A stretch of DNA of 64,000 bases from JAEVLT01 sp050496765. Its GTDB lineage: Bacteria; Bacillota; Bacilli; Bacillales; Cytobacillaceae. Made by a program: the position numbers and the translations under genes. This document shows, piece by piece, positions 32,105 through 40,289 of this stretch. Location: NCBI RefSeq assembly GCF_050496765.1, contig NZ_JBNWEO010000015.1, positions 434,001-498,000 on the forward strand. Direction: 5' to 3'. The notes under the pieces are model-generated. The model saw only the letters and a list, made by a program, of their open reading frames with translations, had not been told where the DNA came from and did no database searches. Numbering within the stretch: the stretch's first letter is position 1; each line of letters begins with the position of its first letter.

Positions 32105-33901
32105 ATGTTCATATATACCACAATTTATGTCCTTTTAAGCCTTTTACTCATTCTTTTTATCAACTATGCAATCTTTAAGAAAAAAAAGAGCAACCTGAGG
32201 CAAGAACAGTTTCACAAAATGAAGGAAGATTACAACGATAAAGATCACACCTTGACCGAACAGGTGGATGAATTACTTAGACACAATGCCGTTTCAGAGC
32301 CGGCTGTTGAGTATGGAGAAGCAGGTGTACAGCCGATGGAAACAGCACAGCGGTCATCTCGGCTAAAAAACATCGAAACGGCAAAGGAAGGCGGCAATGG
32401 AAAGATTCTTGCGGCACTAATTCTTGGTGCTTTTGTTGCAATTTTAAATCAAACATTACTAAACGTCGCGATCCCAAGAATTATGAATGATCTGAACATT
32501 TCCGCGAATACTGTTCAATGGTTGTCAACAGGATATATGTTAGTAAATGGAATATTTATTCCGGTAACAGCTTTTTTAATTGAAAAGTTTGGAACAAGAA
32601 AGTTATTTATTACTTCTGTATTCTTATTCACCGTTGGTTCAATTATTTGTTCGATTTCAGTAAACTTCGGTATGCTTATGGTAGGAAGGGTCATCCAAGC
32701 TGCTGGTGCCGGGATCATCATGCCGCTATTAATGACTGTGTTTTTCACCATTTTTCCACCAGAAAAAAGGGGAAAAGCAATGGGGATTCTTGGCATTGTT
32801 ATGATTTTTGCGCCAGCAGTTGGACCAGCGTTATCAGGGTGGATTGTCGGTCATTATTCATGGCGATTATTATTTGACATTGTCATTCCAATTGGAATTC
32901 TGGATCTGATCCTAAGTGCGATGTGGATGAAAGATGTGACGGAAGTAACCAATCCGAAATTTGATTTTCCAGGATTATTATTTTCAACCTTTGGGTTTGG
33001 TTTTCTTTTATATGGTTTTAGCGAAGCAGGAAATAATGGCTGGTCAAGTACGATTGTCCTTACATCGCTAATTGTTGGAATCATTTCCCTGACCTTATTC
33101 ATATGGCGAGAACTAAGCACAGATAAACCGATGCTTGATTTACGCGTCTTTAAGTACGATATTTTTGCGCTGACGACTGTTATTAGTATGGTAATCAATA
33201 TGGCCATGTTCGGTGCAATGATTTTACTGCCAATCTATTTGCAAAATATTCGCGGCTTTACTCCGCTTCAATCCGGACTATTGCTGCTTCCGGGTGCGAT
33301 CGTCATGGGGATCATGTCACCAATTGCTGGTGCTCTTTTTGATAAAATTGGCGCAAGGTGGCTTGCTGTTGCTGGTCTAATCATCACAGTGATCACAACT
33401 TGGCAATTCACAAAGCTAAGTATGACAACAAGTTATAACCATGTTATGATTCTCTATGTGTTGCGAATGTTCGGAATGTCGTTCTTAATGATGACTGTTA
33501 TGACAGAAGGACTTAATCAATTGCCGCGTCATCTAGGTGCACACGGAACTGCTGCAGCAAATACTGCCAGACAGGTTGCCGGAAGTATCGGAACTGCTTT
33601 CCTTGTTACCGTTATGTCAACAAGACAAGGTGTTCATATGGGTGAATATGGTAATGTTATCGCGAGGACAAATCCATATATTGCAAACACCTTAAGCCAA
33701 ATCAGCCAAGGGATAGCTGGTCTCACCCATTTGCCATTGGCCGCCGGGCAACAACTTGGAGCTTACTTGATATATGGGCAAACGATGCGGCAAGCAACGA
33801 TTGACGGTATCAATGATTCGTTTATCGTCGCAACTGGGATCGCTTTCGTTGCCTTGCTGCTTGCTTTCTTTATAAAAAGAGCAAAGCCAAAAGAGCATTA
33901 A
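32105..33901 (+). CDS. DHA2-family drug:H+ antiporter (EmrB/QacA type) with extra N-terminal helix
   Basis: 598 residues. The usual 14-helix MFS core starts around residue 100 with KILAALILGAFVAILNQTLL, includes GRVIQAAGAGIIMPLLMTVF and the motif GKAMGILGIVMIFAPAVGPA. Before it lies an unusual extension: one membrane helix (IYVLLSLLLILFINYAIF), a KKKK stop-transfer segment and about 75 polar residues. The start ATG 32105 has a good TAGGTGAT site, so the extension looks real. Third gene of the MarR-controlled operon, ending in a strong terminator. B. subtilis YhcA is the nearest known relative. Substrate unknown. Confidence 0.88.
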   Translation: MFIYTTIYVLLSLLLILFINYAIFKKKKSNLRQEQFHKMKEDYNDKDHTLTEQVDELLRHNAVSEPAVEYGEAGVQPMETAQRSSRLKNIETAKEGGNGKILAALILGAFVAILNQTLLNVAIPRIMNDLNISANTVQWLSTGYMLVNGIFIPVTAFLIEKFGTRKLFITSVFLFTVGSIICSISVNFGMLMVGRVIQAAGAGIIMPLLMTVFFTIFPPEKRGKAMGILGIVMIFAPAVGPALSGWIVGHYSWRLLFDIVIPIGILDLILSAMWMKDVTEVTNPKFDFPGLLFSTFGFGFLLYGFSEAGNNGWSSTIVLTSLIVGIISLTLFIWRELSTDKPMLDLRVFKYDIFALTTVISMVINMAMFGAMILLPIYLQNIRGFTPLQSGLLLLPGAIVMGIMSPIAGALFDKIGARWLAVAGLIITVITTWQFTKLSMTTSYNHVMILYVLRMFGMSFLMMTVMTEGLNQLPRHLGAHGTAAANTARQVAGSIGTAFLVTVMSTRQGVHMGEYGNVIARTNPYIANTLSQISQGIAGLTHLPLAAGQQLGAYLIYGQTMRQATIDGINDSFIVATGIAFVALLLAFFIKRAKPKEH

Positions 33902-33911
33902 AAAATGGTGC

Positions 33912-33941
33912 AACGAGGTTCAAGACTGAACCTCGTTTGTT
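33912..33941 (+). terminator. Intrinsic terminator of the efflux operon
   Basis: AACGAGGTTC (33912-33921) pairs perfectly with GAACCTCGTT (33928-33937), followed by TGTTAC. Confidence 0.75.
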
Positions 33942-34090
33942 ACAATTCATTTTTTGTAGGAAACGTTTTCATCCAAGGATTCCATTTTCTTTGTCGGGAA
34001 AAGCATGGAAAAGAAGACAGAAATCTTTACAAATGAAGCTTCAGTTCCGCTATACTAAAAAGGGAAATGAAAAGGGAAAGGGGAAAGAGA

Positions 34091-35005
34091 ATGCCAGAAA
34101 CAGACGTAAAAAGTGGTGCAGAACAACAGTATTTGCTGGAGAAAATTCAGCACAAAAAACTCCCGAAAAGAAAAATCTTTCAAAGAATTATTCTCATTAC
34201 GATCGGAGCTATGCTAGTTGGAGTTGGACTCGAAATCTTTCTAGTTCCAAATAATGTGGTCGACGGCGGCATTACAGGCATTTCAATCATGCTTTCTTAT
34301 TTAACTGGCTGGAAATTAGGTATCTTTATCTTCCTTCTCAATTCACCCTTCGTTTTTATTGGCTATAAACAGATCGGTAAAACCTTCGCTTTCTCTACGC
34401 TGTACGGCATTTTCGTACTTTCTATTTCAACTGCTTTATTGCACCCTGTTCCTGCGTTTACCCAAGATATATTGCTAGCAGCAGTCTTTGGCGGAATTAT
34501 TCTTGGAATGGGTGTTGGAATTGTAATCCGCGCTGGCGGGTCACTTGACGGTACGGAAATTCTCGCAATCCTGTTTAACAATAAGCTGCCCTTTTCGGTA
34601 GGGGAAATCATTATGTTTTTTAATCTCTTCATACTGGGAAGTGCCGGCTTTGTCTTTAGCTGGGATCGCGCGATGTATTCGCTGATTGCGTATTTTGTTG
34701 CTTCAAAAACGATCGATACGACGATTACCGGTTTAGATGAATCAAAATCAGTTTGGATTATCAGTGAAAATGCCAGTCAAATTGGCGAAGCGATCATGAA
34801 CAGGCTAGGTCGTGGCGTTACATATATGGTTGGTGAGGGAGCGTACTCTGGTGAGGATAAAAAAGTCATTTTTTGTGTCATCAACCGCCTTGAGGAAGCA
34901 AAATTAAAAGAAATTGTTTCTGATTTTGATGATAATGCCTTTTTGGCGGTCGCCGATATTGCTGAAGTACGCGGTGGCCGATTTAAGAAAAAATATATCC
35001 ATTAG
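34091..35005 (+). CDS. YitT family membrane protein (intact)
   Basis: 304 residues from ATG 34091 behind GGGGAAAGAG (34067 in the same frame is an alternative). An N-terminal basic, soluble stretch (LLEKIQHKKLPKRKIFQRII) precedes five or six helices with the YitT hallmarks VPNNVVDGGITGISIMLSYL and IVIRAGGSLDGTEILAILFN, followed by a C-terminal DUF2179 domain (residues ~230-304). It is the intact paralog of the broken gene at 27053. The family is widespread in Firmicutes with no defined transport activity. It is a single-gene unit with its own terminator. Confidence 0.87.
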   Translation: MPETDVKSGAEQQYLLEKIQHKKLPKRKIFQRIILITIGAMLVGVGLEIFLVPNNVVDGGITGISIMLSYLTGWKLGIFIFLLNSPFVFIGYKQIGKTFAFSTLYGIFVLSISTALLHPVPAFTQDILLAAVFGGIILGMGVGIVIRAGGSLDGTEILAILFNNKLPFSVGEIIMFFNLFILGSAGFVFSWDRAMYSLIAYFVASKTIDTTITGLDESKSVWIISENASQIGEAIMNRLGRGVTYMVGEGAYSGEDKKVIFCVINRLEEAKLKEIVSDFDDNAFLAVADIAEVRGGRFKKKYIH

Positions 35006-35010
35006 TTGAA

Positions 35011-35038
35011 AAGTCTGTGTTTTACACAGGCTTTTTTT
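35011..35038 (+). terminator. Intrinsic terminator after the YitT gene
   Basis: AAGTCTGTGT (35011-35020) and ACACAGGCTT (35024-35033) pair with one wobble, followed by T7. The dispersed repeat copy B starts immediately after. Confidence 0.8.
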
Positions 35039-35133
35039 AGCTAATCAGAATTTATATCCATAAATTCTGAACGCATAAGGGCAACTACGCCTCTGTCTTC
35101 GCTAAAGGCTCGCCAATCGGCGAGTTTTCTTTA
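35039..35133 (+). repeat. Dispersed 95-bp non-coding repeat, copy B
   Basis: Near-identical to 7477-7571 and, like it, begins AGCTAATC directly at the end of a terminator T run. Its opening motif ATCAGAATTTATAT recurs after it at 35138-35151, so the copy is flanked by a 14-bp direct repeat. Confidence 0.85.
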
Positions 35134-35290
35134 TAATATCAGAATTTATATGTTGCCCCTTTTTAACGATTGCCTGAAGAGTAAGACATGGATTCCAATA
35201 TTCTGAAACGAATCTTTTTGACCAAAATCATGAATCTGTGACATGAAAAGTAACATGCAAGGAATTTATTCCATTAGTAGGGTGTTTCAT

Positions 35291-35512
35291 GGTTGACTGT
35301 TTGATTTCCGCTCCATGCGGCTTCGCTTTCCGCGGGCGTGCCGGGGAGCCTCCTCAGCGCTTTTGGCGCCTGCGGGGTCTCCCCTGCCCCGTACTCCCGC
35401 AGGACATTGAATAAGCTTCTTGAATCATCACCGCACGAAGGAAATGCGATAGCATTTTCGAGGAGTCTTCGCCGCCTTCCGCTCCAATCCAAAAAGTGAG
35501 CCGGAATCAACC
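35291..35512 (-). repeat. Large palindromic Bacillus-type repeat, copy 1, carrying a nested insert
   Basis: About 220 bp, bounded by GGTTGA and TCAACC. On the minus strand it reads GGATTGGAGCGGAAGGCG at one end and TGGAGCGGAAATCAAACAG at the other, with CGGGAGTACGGGGCAGG inside. It is related to copy 2 at 36114-36308 in inverted orientation. Much higher G+C than its surroundings. A 56-bp segment (35405-35460) interrupts it. Confidence 0.75.
35405..35460 (+). mobile_element. 56-bp nested insert flanked by AGGA duplication, copy 1
   Basis: Starts CATTGAATAAGCTTC, contains CGCACGAAGGAAATGCG and ends GCATTTTCG. AGGA stands on both sides (35401-35404 and 35461-35464), as for a 4-bp target duplication. 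A 57-bp relative occupies an AGGA site in copy 2 of the host repeat, in the same plus-strand orientation although the host repeats are inverted. Confidence 0.55.
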
Positions 35513-36113
35513 ATAAGTAAAATGATAGCGATTCTTTGTCAAATTTCTACGATACTAAATTTTTTGGATTGCCAAATAGGCATGTATCAGGTCTTTTCAG
35601 GCTATTCACATGCATGGTTTAGGTTAAAAATGTGAGATATACTTGCGTGAATGTCTTAAATGAGGTCTATGTTTTTCAACTTCAACGATTTCAATCTTGC
35701 ATGCTTCACCATTTTGTAAAACGGTCTTACTTCTTCTGTGAAACACTTTTTTTCAACGGAACCTCCTCAGCCTTTAACAGTACTTGACCAACATAAAATA
35801 TGTAAAAATAGGGGCAAATCCTTCGCAACCTTTGTAAGTACGGTTGACGCCTTCCTTCTTGGTATTACAGTTATCAAGTGACGAGAATCAAAAGAGAAAT
35901 TGGAGCCAAGGAATAAAGGCTCAGACTGGTAAGAACCCGATGGCCTGGTCAAAGTGCTTATGTTACTGAGAGCACAAGGGATGATTGCTTATTTCATCAT
36001 TGCCAAAAGCAATTCGAATAAGGAAAAAAGTGTTCCGCAAAGGAGTACAAACGATCTGATGTTCCCTAGCAAATGATCGCTTCGAATCCTAGGGTTCATT
36101 CGTTTATGGCACC
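35513..36113. other. Non-coding spacer between palindromic repeats
   Basis: About 600 bp without an ORF that has plausible start signals or protein-like composition. Apart from the transposase scrap at 35795-35878 I see no RNA gene, promoter or terminator. With the flanking repeats it forms a 1.3-kb stretch of mobile-element debris between the YitT and SPFH genes. Confidence 0.6.
35795..35878 (-). pseudogene. Remnant of an IS1380-family transposase
   Basis: The minus strand encodes LDNCNTKKEGVNRTYKGC and then EGFAPIFTYF, matching the remembered IS1380 core (DNSNTKKEGVxRTYKGxDGFAPIFAYxG). The frame is open only for about 28 residues; stops and frameshifts surround it. The rest of the element is lost. 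Confidence 0.5.
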
Positions 36114-36308
36114 CTGTTGATTGGAGCGGAAGGCGCCGACTCCTGGGGGATTAGCGTTACAGGCGAGACCCCGCAGGACATTGAATAAGCTTCCTAGAAA
36201 TAACATCGCACGAAGGAAATGCGGATGCATTTTCGAGGAGCGTTAGCGACGAGGAGGCTCAGGCGTTCTGCCCCCCGGAAAGCGAGTGCCTGGAGCGGAA
36301 ATCAACAG
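36114..36308 (+). repeat. Large palindromic Bacillus-type repeat, copy 2, carrying a nested insert
   Basis: Bounded by a perfect 9-bp inverted repeat, CTGTTGATT (36114-36122) and AATCAACAG (36300-36308). Internal landmarks are GGAGCGGAAGGCGCCGACTC, GCGAGACCCCGCAGGA and CGGAAAGCGAGTGCCTGG. A 57-bp segment interrupts it at 36179-36235. It belongs to a type of dispersed GC-rich repeat common in Bacillaceae. Confidence 0.75.
36179..36235 (+). mobile_element. 57-bp nested insert flanked by AGGA duplication, copy 2
   Basis: CATTGAATAAGCTTCCTAG at the start and GCATTTTCG at the end; AGGA on both sides (36175-36178 and 36236-36239). Shares CGCACGAAGGAAATGCG with the insert at 35405-35460. Confidence 0.55.
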
Positions 36309-36460
36309 ACCCCGTTTATCCGCCAAACTAAAAACGGACCGGGCGGTTTGTGCCCGGTTTTTCTTATAAAACTTTCACAAAAAAGAAATAGACTTTTTTG
36401 ATATTAAAGTGATATCATAATTGGTGAATAATGTTATATTTTGTTAAGGGGGGAAATAAG

Positions 36461-37327
36461 GTGAAGGAAAAAGAAATGGTAAAAATAAATGGTTTTATCG
36501 GAGTGATTCTCGTCATTGTCACATTTGCTCTCACCGCGTTTAGTTTCCAGCAAGCTGATGTTAATGGTAGTTCATCTATGGTGGCAATAGGCATTCTGTT
36601 TGCATTGATCAGTGTATTGCTTTTGTCCGGCTTTACAATTATTCAGCCCAATCAAGCAAAAGTTTTCACGTTGTTTGGCCAGTTTTTGGGCGTGATTAAA
36701 CAGGAGGGTTTCTGGCTAAGCTACCCATTAACCTTACGAAAAACGGTTTCATTGCGCGTCATAAATTTTAACAGCGATAAATTAAAGGTGAATGATCTTG
36801 AGGGAAATCCAATTGAAATTGCGGCTGTTGTCGTATACAAAGTTGTTGATTCGGCAAAAGCGGTTTTTGATGTTGAGGACTACAAAGTGTTTGTTCATAC
36901 CCAAAGTGAAACAGGACTTCGGCATATTGCAAGCCAATATCCTTACGACAATTTTAACAATGATTACGAGTTTTCACTTCGACAGCATTCAGATGAGGTT
37001 GGGAACGAACTGACAAAAGATTTGCAGAATCGATTGGAAATAGCAGGTGTCGAAATTATTGAAGCGAGAATCATGCATTTAGCCTATTCAAGTGAAATCG
37101 CCCATGCCATGCTGCAAAGGCAGCAGGCAAAAGCAGTATTAGCTGCTCGAAAAGTGATTGTCGATGGGGCGGTTGCCATGGTAAAATCGGCCATTGAACA
37201 GCTTAATCAAGAAGGTGTTGTTGATTTGGATGAAGAGAAGAAAGCGCAAATGGTTAATAACTTGATGGTCGCACTCGTTTCAGATAAAGGTGCGCAGCCT
37301 GTTATCAATGCGGGAACGGTATATTAA
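36461..37327 (+). CDS. SPFH domain (band 7/stomatin-like) membrane protein
   Basis: 288 residues from GTG 36461 behind AAGGGGGGAAATAAG. Two N-terminal helices (FIGVILVIVTFALTAFSF and MVAIGILFALISVLLLSGFT) are followed by the SPFH domain (IIQPNQAKVFTLFGQFLGVI, then DLEGNPIEIAAVVVYKVVDS) and a helical tail with LQRQQAKAVLAARKVIVDGA. The domain scaffolds membrane microdomains and often holds proteases or other partners. The following gene is 13 bp downstream and encodes a small ribbon-helix-helix protein, a pairing seen in other bacteria. Role not established. Confidence 0.87.
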   Translation: MKEKEMVKINGFIGVILVIVTFALTAFSFQQADVNGSSSMVAIGILFALISVLLLSGFTIIQPNQAKVFTLFGQFLGVIKQEGFWLSYPLTLRKTVSLRVINFNSDKLKVNDLEGNPIEIAAVVVYKVVDSAKAVFDVEDYKVFVHTQSETGLRHIASQYPYDNFNNDYEFSLRQHSDEVGNELTKDLQNRLEIAGVEIIEARIMHLAYSSEIAHAMLQRQQAKAVLAARKVIVDGAVAMVKSAIEQLNQEGVVDLDEEKKAQMVNNLMVALVSDKGAQPVINAGTVY

Positions 37328-37340
37328 AGGTGTGATTGGA

Positions 37341-37508
37341 TTGACTGATAAAAAAAGATTTCTTTTGAGACTTGATCAGCAAATATACGATGCTGTTGAA
37401 AAATGGGCTAGCGACGAATTTCGCAGCGTCAATGCTCAAATCGAACTGCTTTTAAAGACAGCTTTAAAAGAATCGGGAAGATTGAAAAAAGAAAGACGTC
37501 AGAAATGA
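37341..37508 (+). CDS. Arc-like ribbon-helix-helix protein, partner of the SPFH gene
   Basis: 55 residues from TTG 37341 behind AAAGGTG. KKRFLLRLDQQIYDAVEKWA is the beta strand and first helix of an Arc/MetJ-type domain; EFRSVNAQIELLLKTALKES the second helix. The tail is basic (RLKKERRQK). RHH dimers bind DNA, so it may regulate its own operon, but these SPFH-linked members may also interact with the membrane protein. No operator was recognised upstream. Confidence 0.75.
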   Translation: MTDKKRFLLRLDQQIYDAVEKWASDEFRSVNAQIELLLKTALKESGRLKKERRQK

Positions 37509-37622
37509 TTGAGACTTGAGGAAGTTTCGTGTCGTTCTATGCGAAAGAAAAAGCCGAACGAAAGCAAGTATTGTCGAGGTTTGCGCTTGCCTAGGAAATA
37601 TTCATTCGGGAAATCTCATTCA

Positions 37623-37660
37623 GAAGATGGTACGAGAAAGGCTCTCGGCCATCTTCATTT
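37623..37660. terminator. Long hairpin between RHH and csgA genes, possible terminator
   Basis: GAAGATGG (37623-37630) pairs with CCATCTTC (37649-37656) around an inner CGAGA/TCTCG stem. It lies between convergent genes but has only a T4 tract on the plus side, so termination is uncertain. Confidence 0.5.
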
Positions 37661-37912
37661 TCAGAATAGCAATTCATATACTTTGTTTAACTCTTTTGCC
37701 CGTTTTTCATCTTTTTCTTCCTTGGCGTAATTAATTTCGTTTGGAAGAATCTTGTTTAAAAATTCAATTTCCCCGCTGCTTAAATGACGTACAAAGGATT
37801 CCTCAGAAGAAAAATCCTTCTCAGATAGTTTGCGGAACAATTGTCGCCCTTTTGAATGTTCTTCCGTATAGTTTGCTAAAGTTTCCCGCAAGTAGCCAAG
37901 TGTCTTGTCCAT
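37661..37912 (-). CDS. csgA: Sigma-G-dependent sporulation protein, CsgA-like
   Basis: 83 residues, MDKTLGYLRETLANYTEEHS through YAKEEKDEKRAKELNKVYEL, closely following B. subtilis CsgA, a small acid-soluble protein made in the forespore under sigma-G. AAAGGAG precedes the ATG with standard spacing. A very good sigma-G-type promoter lies just upstream (37946-37975). Acidic, helical, no cysteine. The precise spore role is not known for the family. Confidence 0.75.
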   Translation of the reverse strand: MDKTLGYLRETLANYTEEHSKGRQLFRKLSEKDFSSEESFVRHLSSGEIEFLNKILPNEINYAKEEKDEKRAKELNKVYELLF

Positions 37913-37945
37913 CTCTTTCGTTCTCCTTTAGATTCGTTTCTTTGT

Positions 37946-37975
37946 TATTATGGAATGTCAATATCCGATCTATAC
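37946..37975 (-). promoter_or_regulatory. Sigma-G-type promoter of the CsgA-like gene
   Basis: On the minus strand GTATA (37971-37975), 18-bp spacer, CATAATA (37946-37952). Both boxes fit the GHATR and CATNHTA consensus fully. Confidence 0.7.
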
Positions 37976-37989
37976 ATGGATGATGAATA

Positions 37990-38018
37990 AAGAAAACTCC
38001 CCCTTATGAAGGGAGTTT
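37990..38018 (-). terminator. Intrinsic terminator of the methyltransferase gene
   Basis: AAACTCCC (37994-38001) and GGGAGTTT (38011-38018) pair; on the minus strand TTTTCTTT follows. The gene stop codon overlaps the 3' arm. Confidence 0.78.
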
Positions 38019-38750
38019 CACTAATGGTTTTGAACAGGATAAAATGCGATAGCTTAGGACATCTTGAAATTGGAGCATTAGTTGGGCATGCATTTGCATG
38101 ATCCCAAAAAGCTCTGGATCAACATTTGCGGAAAAATCAAATTCAGGTATTTGAAATTCTCCAGGAAGAGAAGGGATTTTTTCTTCTGTTTTAATATTGG
38201 TGAATCCTGCCTTTTGCAAAATTTGCCGCCAATCCTCTTCGAACAGCAAGGAATCCACTCCATAAAAGGTCATAATTTCTGCTTTTTCTTCCGATTTAAG
38301 CGGGGAATTAATCGTCATTTCATTGGCAATTAATCTGCCGCCCGTTTTTAACACTCGATAAAACTCACTTAGGGCAAGATCTTTTTTTGTAAAAGCTAAA
38401 ACCGATTCACAAATAATAAGGTCAAATGTGTTGTCTGAAAAAGGAATTTCTTCTACAGAACCCTCAACTAATTGAATCGGAATTTGATGGGTGGCAAATC
38501 TGCTCCTTGCTTTTTCTAACATTGTCGGGTTGATTTCCAAACCAGTAATGTTTGCCCCAAATTGATTGTATAAATAAGCTGCTGTTTGACCTGTGCCGCA
38601 GCCGGCGTCCAAAATGACAGAATGGTTTGTAATTTTTTCCGCTTCCACGATTTCTTTTGTTAAGGGAATTCCTCCAGGATGTGCGCCGCCAACTCCAAAT
38701 GCGGCAAGAAAATCAAAATAATTGTATTTCTTCAATGACTCCACCACCAC
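38004..38750 (-). CDS. Class I SAM-dependent methyltransferase
   Basis: 248 residues with a Rossmann methyltransferase core: motif I HSVILDAGCGTGQTAAYLYN, an acidic GLEINPTMLEKA, and motif IV IPFSDNTFDLIICESVLAF. The N-terminal AFGVGGAHPGGIPLTKEIVE places it with UbiE/COQ5-like Methyltransf_11 proteins of Bacillus. GTG start at 38750 in a run of GTG codons; the ribosome site is weak, and a start a few codons later is possible. Substrate unknown; it sits alone, divergent from the esterase gene. Confidence 0.82.
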   Translation of the reverse strand: MVVESLKKYNYFDFLAAFGVGGAHPGGIPLTKEIVEAEKITNHSVILDAGCGTGQTAAYLYNQFGANITGLEINPTMLEKARSRFATHQIPIQLVEGSVEEIPFSDNTFDLIICESVLAFTKKDLALSEFYRVLKTGGRLIANEMTINSPLKSEEKAEIMTFYGVDSLLFEEDWRQILQKAGFTNIKTEEKIPSLPGEFQIPEFDFSANVDPELFGIMQMHAQLMLQFQDVLSYRILSCSKPLVKLPS

Positions 38751-38895
38751 ATCTTTTTTTGCATAGTATGTTGGAAATAGCCTATTGGTTCTTTACTCTA
38801 GCGGCAACTTTTCATAAATGCCCGCTTCTCAATCGCAAAATGGCCTATGAATGAATATCTTATGATAAGAAATTGATTTTGTGGGAGTGAGAAGC

Positions 38896-39549
38896 ATGAG
38901 CTTTTTATATGTCGCCCTAGGAGATTCGCTTACTGCCGGTGTGGGAACTGGTTTATTTTCACCGGGCTTTGTACAAAGATTTAGACGAATGGCCGAGATG
39001 GAGCTTGATGAACATGTCTTCGTTCAAATTTTTGCCCATCCAGGCTTTCAAACAGAAGACATTTTAGCGGAATTGGATAATGAATTTGTTCAAGAACAAA
39101 TTCAAGAGGCAGACATCATAACGATCACAGGAGGCGGAAACGATCTCATTCAAGCTGCAAGGAAATATCTCCAAGATCAGAATGAGCACGATTTTTCAAG
39201 TGCATTAAAACAGTCGATGGAAAATTTTCATAAAATGATGAATAAAATGACGAATTTGAAAAAGAATTCATCCAAACCGTATATTGTTCGCATCATAAAT
39301 TTGTATAATCCTTTTCCGACGGATCCTCTTGCTGCAAAGTGGATAAAAAAATTTAATCAGCTCATCAAAAGTTTTTCGGTAAAAAACAAAATTGCGATTG
39401 TCCAAATTGATAAAGCGTTTAAAGATTATGAAAAAGAGTATTTGTCAATAGATGGTGTTCATCCAAATGACGTTGGCCATGAACGAATTGCAGAAAGTCT
39501 TCACCGCCTCGGATACGGCGAAATTATATATGAAGTCGAGGAAGAATAG
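38896..39549 (+). CDS. SGNH/GDSL-type esterase
   Basis: 217 residues from ATG 38896 behind GGGAGTGAG. The GDSL block holds the nucleophile Ser11 in YVALGDSLTAGVG; block III is GGGNDLIQ; the closing D186/H189 pair is in SIDGVHPNDVGH. No signal peptide, so a cytoplasmic enzyme like several Bacillus relatives. Substrates of the group include acyl esters and lipids and cannot be inferred. Separated by about 130 bp from pssA. Confidence 0.85.
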   Translation: MSFLYVALGDSLTAGVGTGLFSPGFVQRFRRMAEMELDEHVFVQIFAHPGFQTEDILAELDNEFVQEQIQEADIITITGGGNDLIQAARKYLQDQNEHDFSSALKQSMENFHKMMNKMTNLKKNSSKPYIVRIINLYNPFPTDPLAAKWIKKFNQLIKSFSVKNKIAIVQIDKAFKDYEKEYLSIDGVHPNDVGHERIAESLHRLGYGEIIYEVEEE

Positions 39550-39684
39550 GTAGGTGATCTCGACAACCATTTTGACCAAATACCCAGTATAAAGTTTGCT
39601 GGCATTACTTACGCTAGTAGAAGAGACATCTTTTTGTCTATGCCTTCATCTAAAATACGCAGCTTTGATAAAGGAGCGTTTTCT

Positions 39685-40176
39685 TTGGAGATACCTGTAA
39701 TAAGGACAGTACCAAACTGGTTTACAATCGGCAATTTATTATCGGGCGTTTTTTCGATCACCTTTCTTATGAATGGGGTGGGTCGCCTAGCAGCCTTGCT
39801 CATTTTTCTAGCGGCTTTTTTTGATTTTCTTGATGGCCGGATAGCCAGAAAGCTGAAGGTAAACAGTGAGTTGGGTGTTGTACTTGATTCCCTGGCAGAT
39901 ATCGTCAGTTTTGGTGTTGCTCCAGCTTTATTGTTTCACACCGTTGCACCCTCTTCCATTGTAACCTCCATTGCCTTTATTTTATTTCCAACGATGGGGG
40001 CGTTAAGGCTGGCAAAATTCAGCATTAAACCAACAATCGGATATTTTATTGGCATTCCAATTACTGCAGCTGGTCTTCTTTTAGCAGGAATGGGATTTTT
40101 TCTTTATGGAAATGCCTTTATTACCATATTGCTTGCGTTGCTTATGGTAAGCCCGATTAGGATAAAAAAGTTTTAA
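39685..40176 (+). CDS. pssA: CDP-diacylglycerol-serine O-phosphatidyltransferase
   Basis: 163 residues from TTG 39685, eight bases after AAAGGAG. The CDP-alcohol phosphotransferase signature is complete: DGRIARKLKVNSELGVVLDS followed by LAD, i.e. D-G-x2-A-R-x8-G-x3-D-x3-D. Six helices; PNWFTIGNLLSGVFSITFLM opens the first. The enzyme makes phosphatidylserine, the precursor of phosphatidylethanolamine. In B. subtilis pssA is followed by ybfM and psd; here no psd is adjacent. An alternative TTG at 39634 adds 17 residues but lacks a site. Confidence 0.88.
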   Translation: MEIPVIRTVPNWFTIGNLLSGVFSITFLMNGVGRLAALLIFLAAFFDFLDGRIARKLKVNSELGVVLDSLADIVSFGVAPALLFHTVAPSSIVTSIAFILFPTMGALRLAKFSIKPTIGYFIGIPITAAGLLLAGMGFFLYGNAFITILLALLMVSPIRIKKF

Positions 40177-40208
40177 TTCTCCCACATGTAAGCCTTGAGA
40201 ATTTTTTG
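40175..40208 (+). terminator. Intrinsic terminator of pssA
   Basis: AATTCTC (40175-40181) pairs with GAGAATT (40197-40203), followed by T5; the stop codon abuts the 5' arm. Confidence 0.6.
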
Positions 40209-40289
40209 CCACTCATAGCACGACCGAAATTGCGGAAAATGAGAGAGAGGGCAATTGAACCCTCATTCCGGAAAAAGGAGTGCAGAAAA

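Noticed and set aside
35274..35510. 78-codon minus-strand frame
   Set aside because: It is the palindromic repeat read through; no protein features.
37509..37734. Two overlapping 72-73-codon frames after the ribbon-helix-helix gene, and a third short frame SFYAKEKAERKQVLSRFALA
   Set aside because: The long frames have basic shadow-like composition and overlap the csgA 3' end. The third has GAGGAAG upstream but stops after 21 codons; not enough to call a gene.
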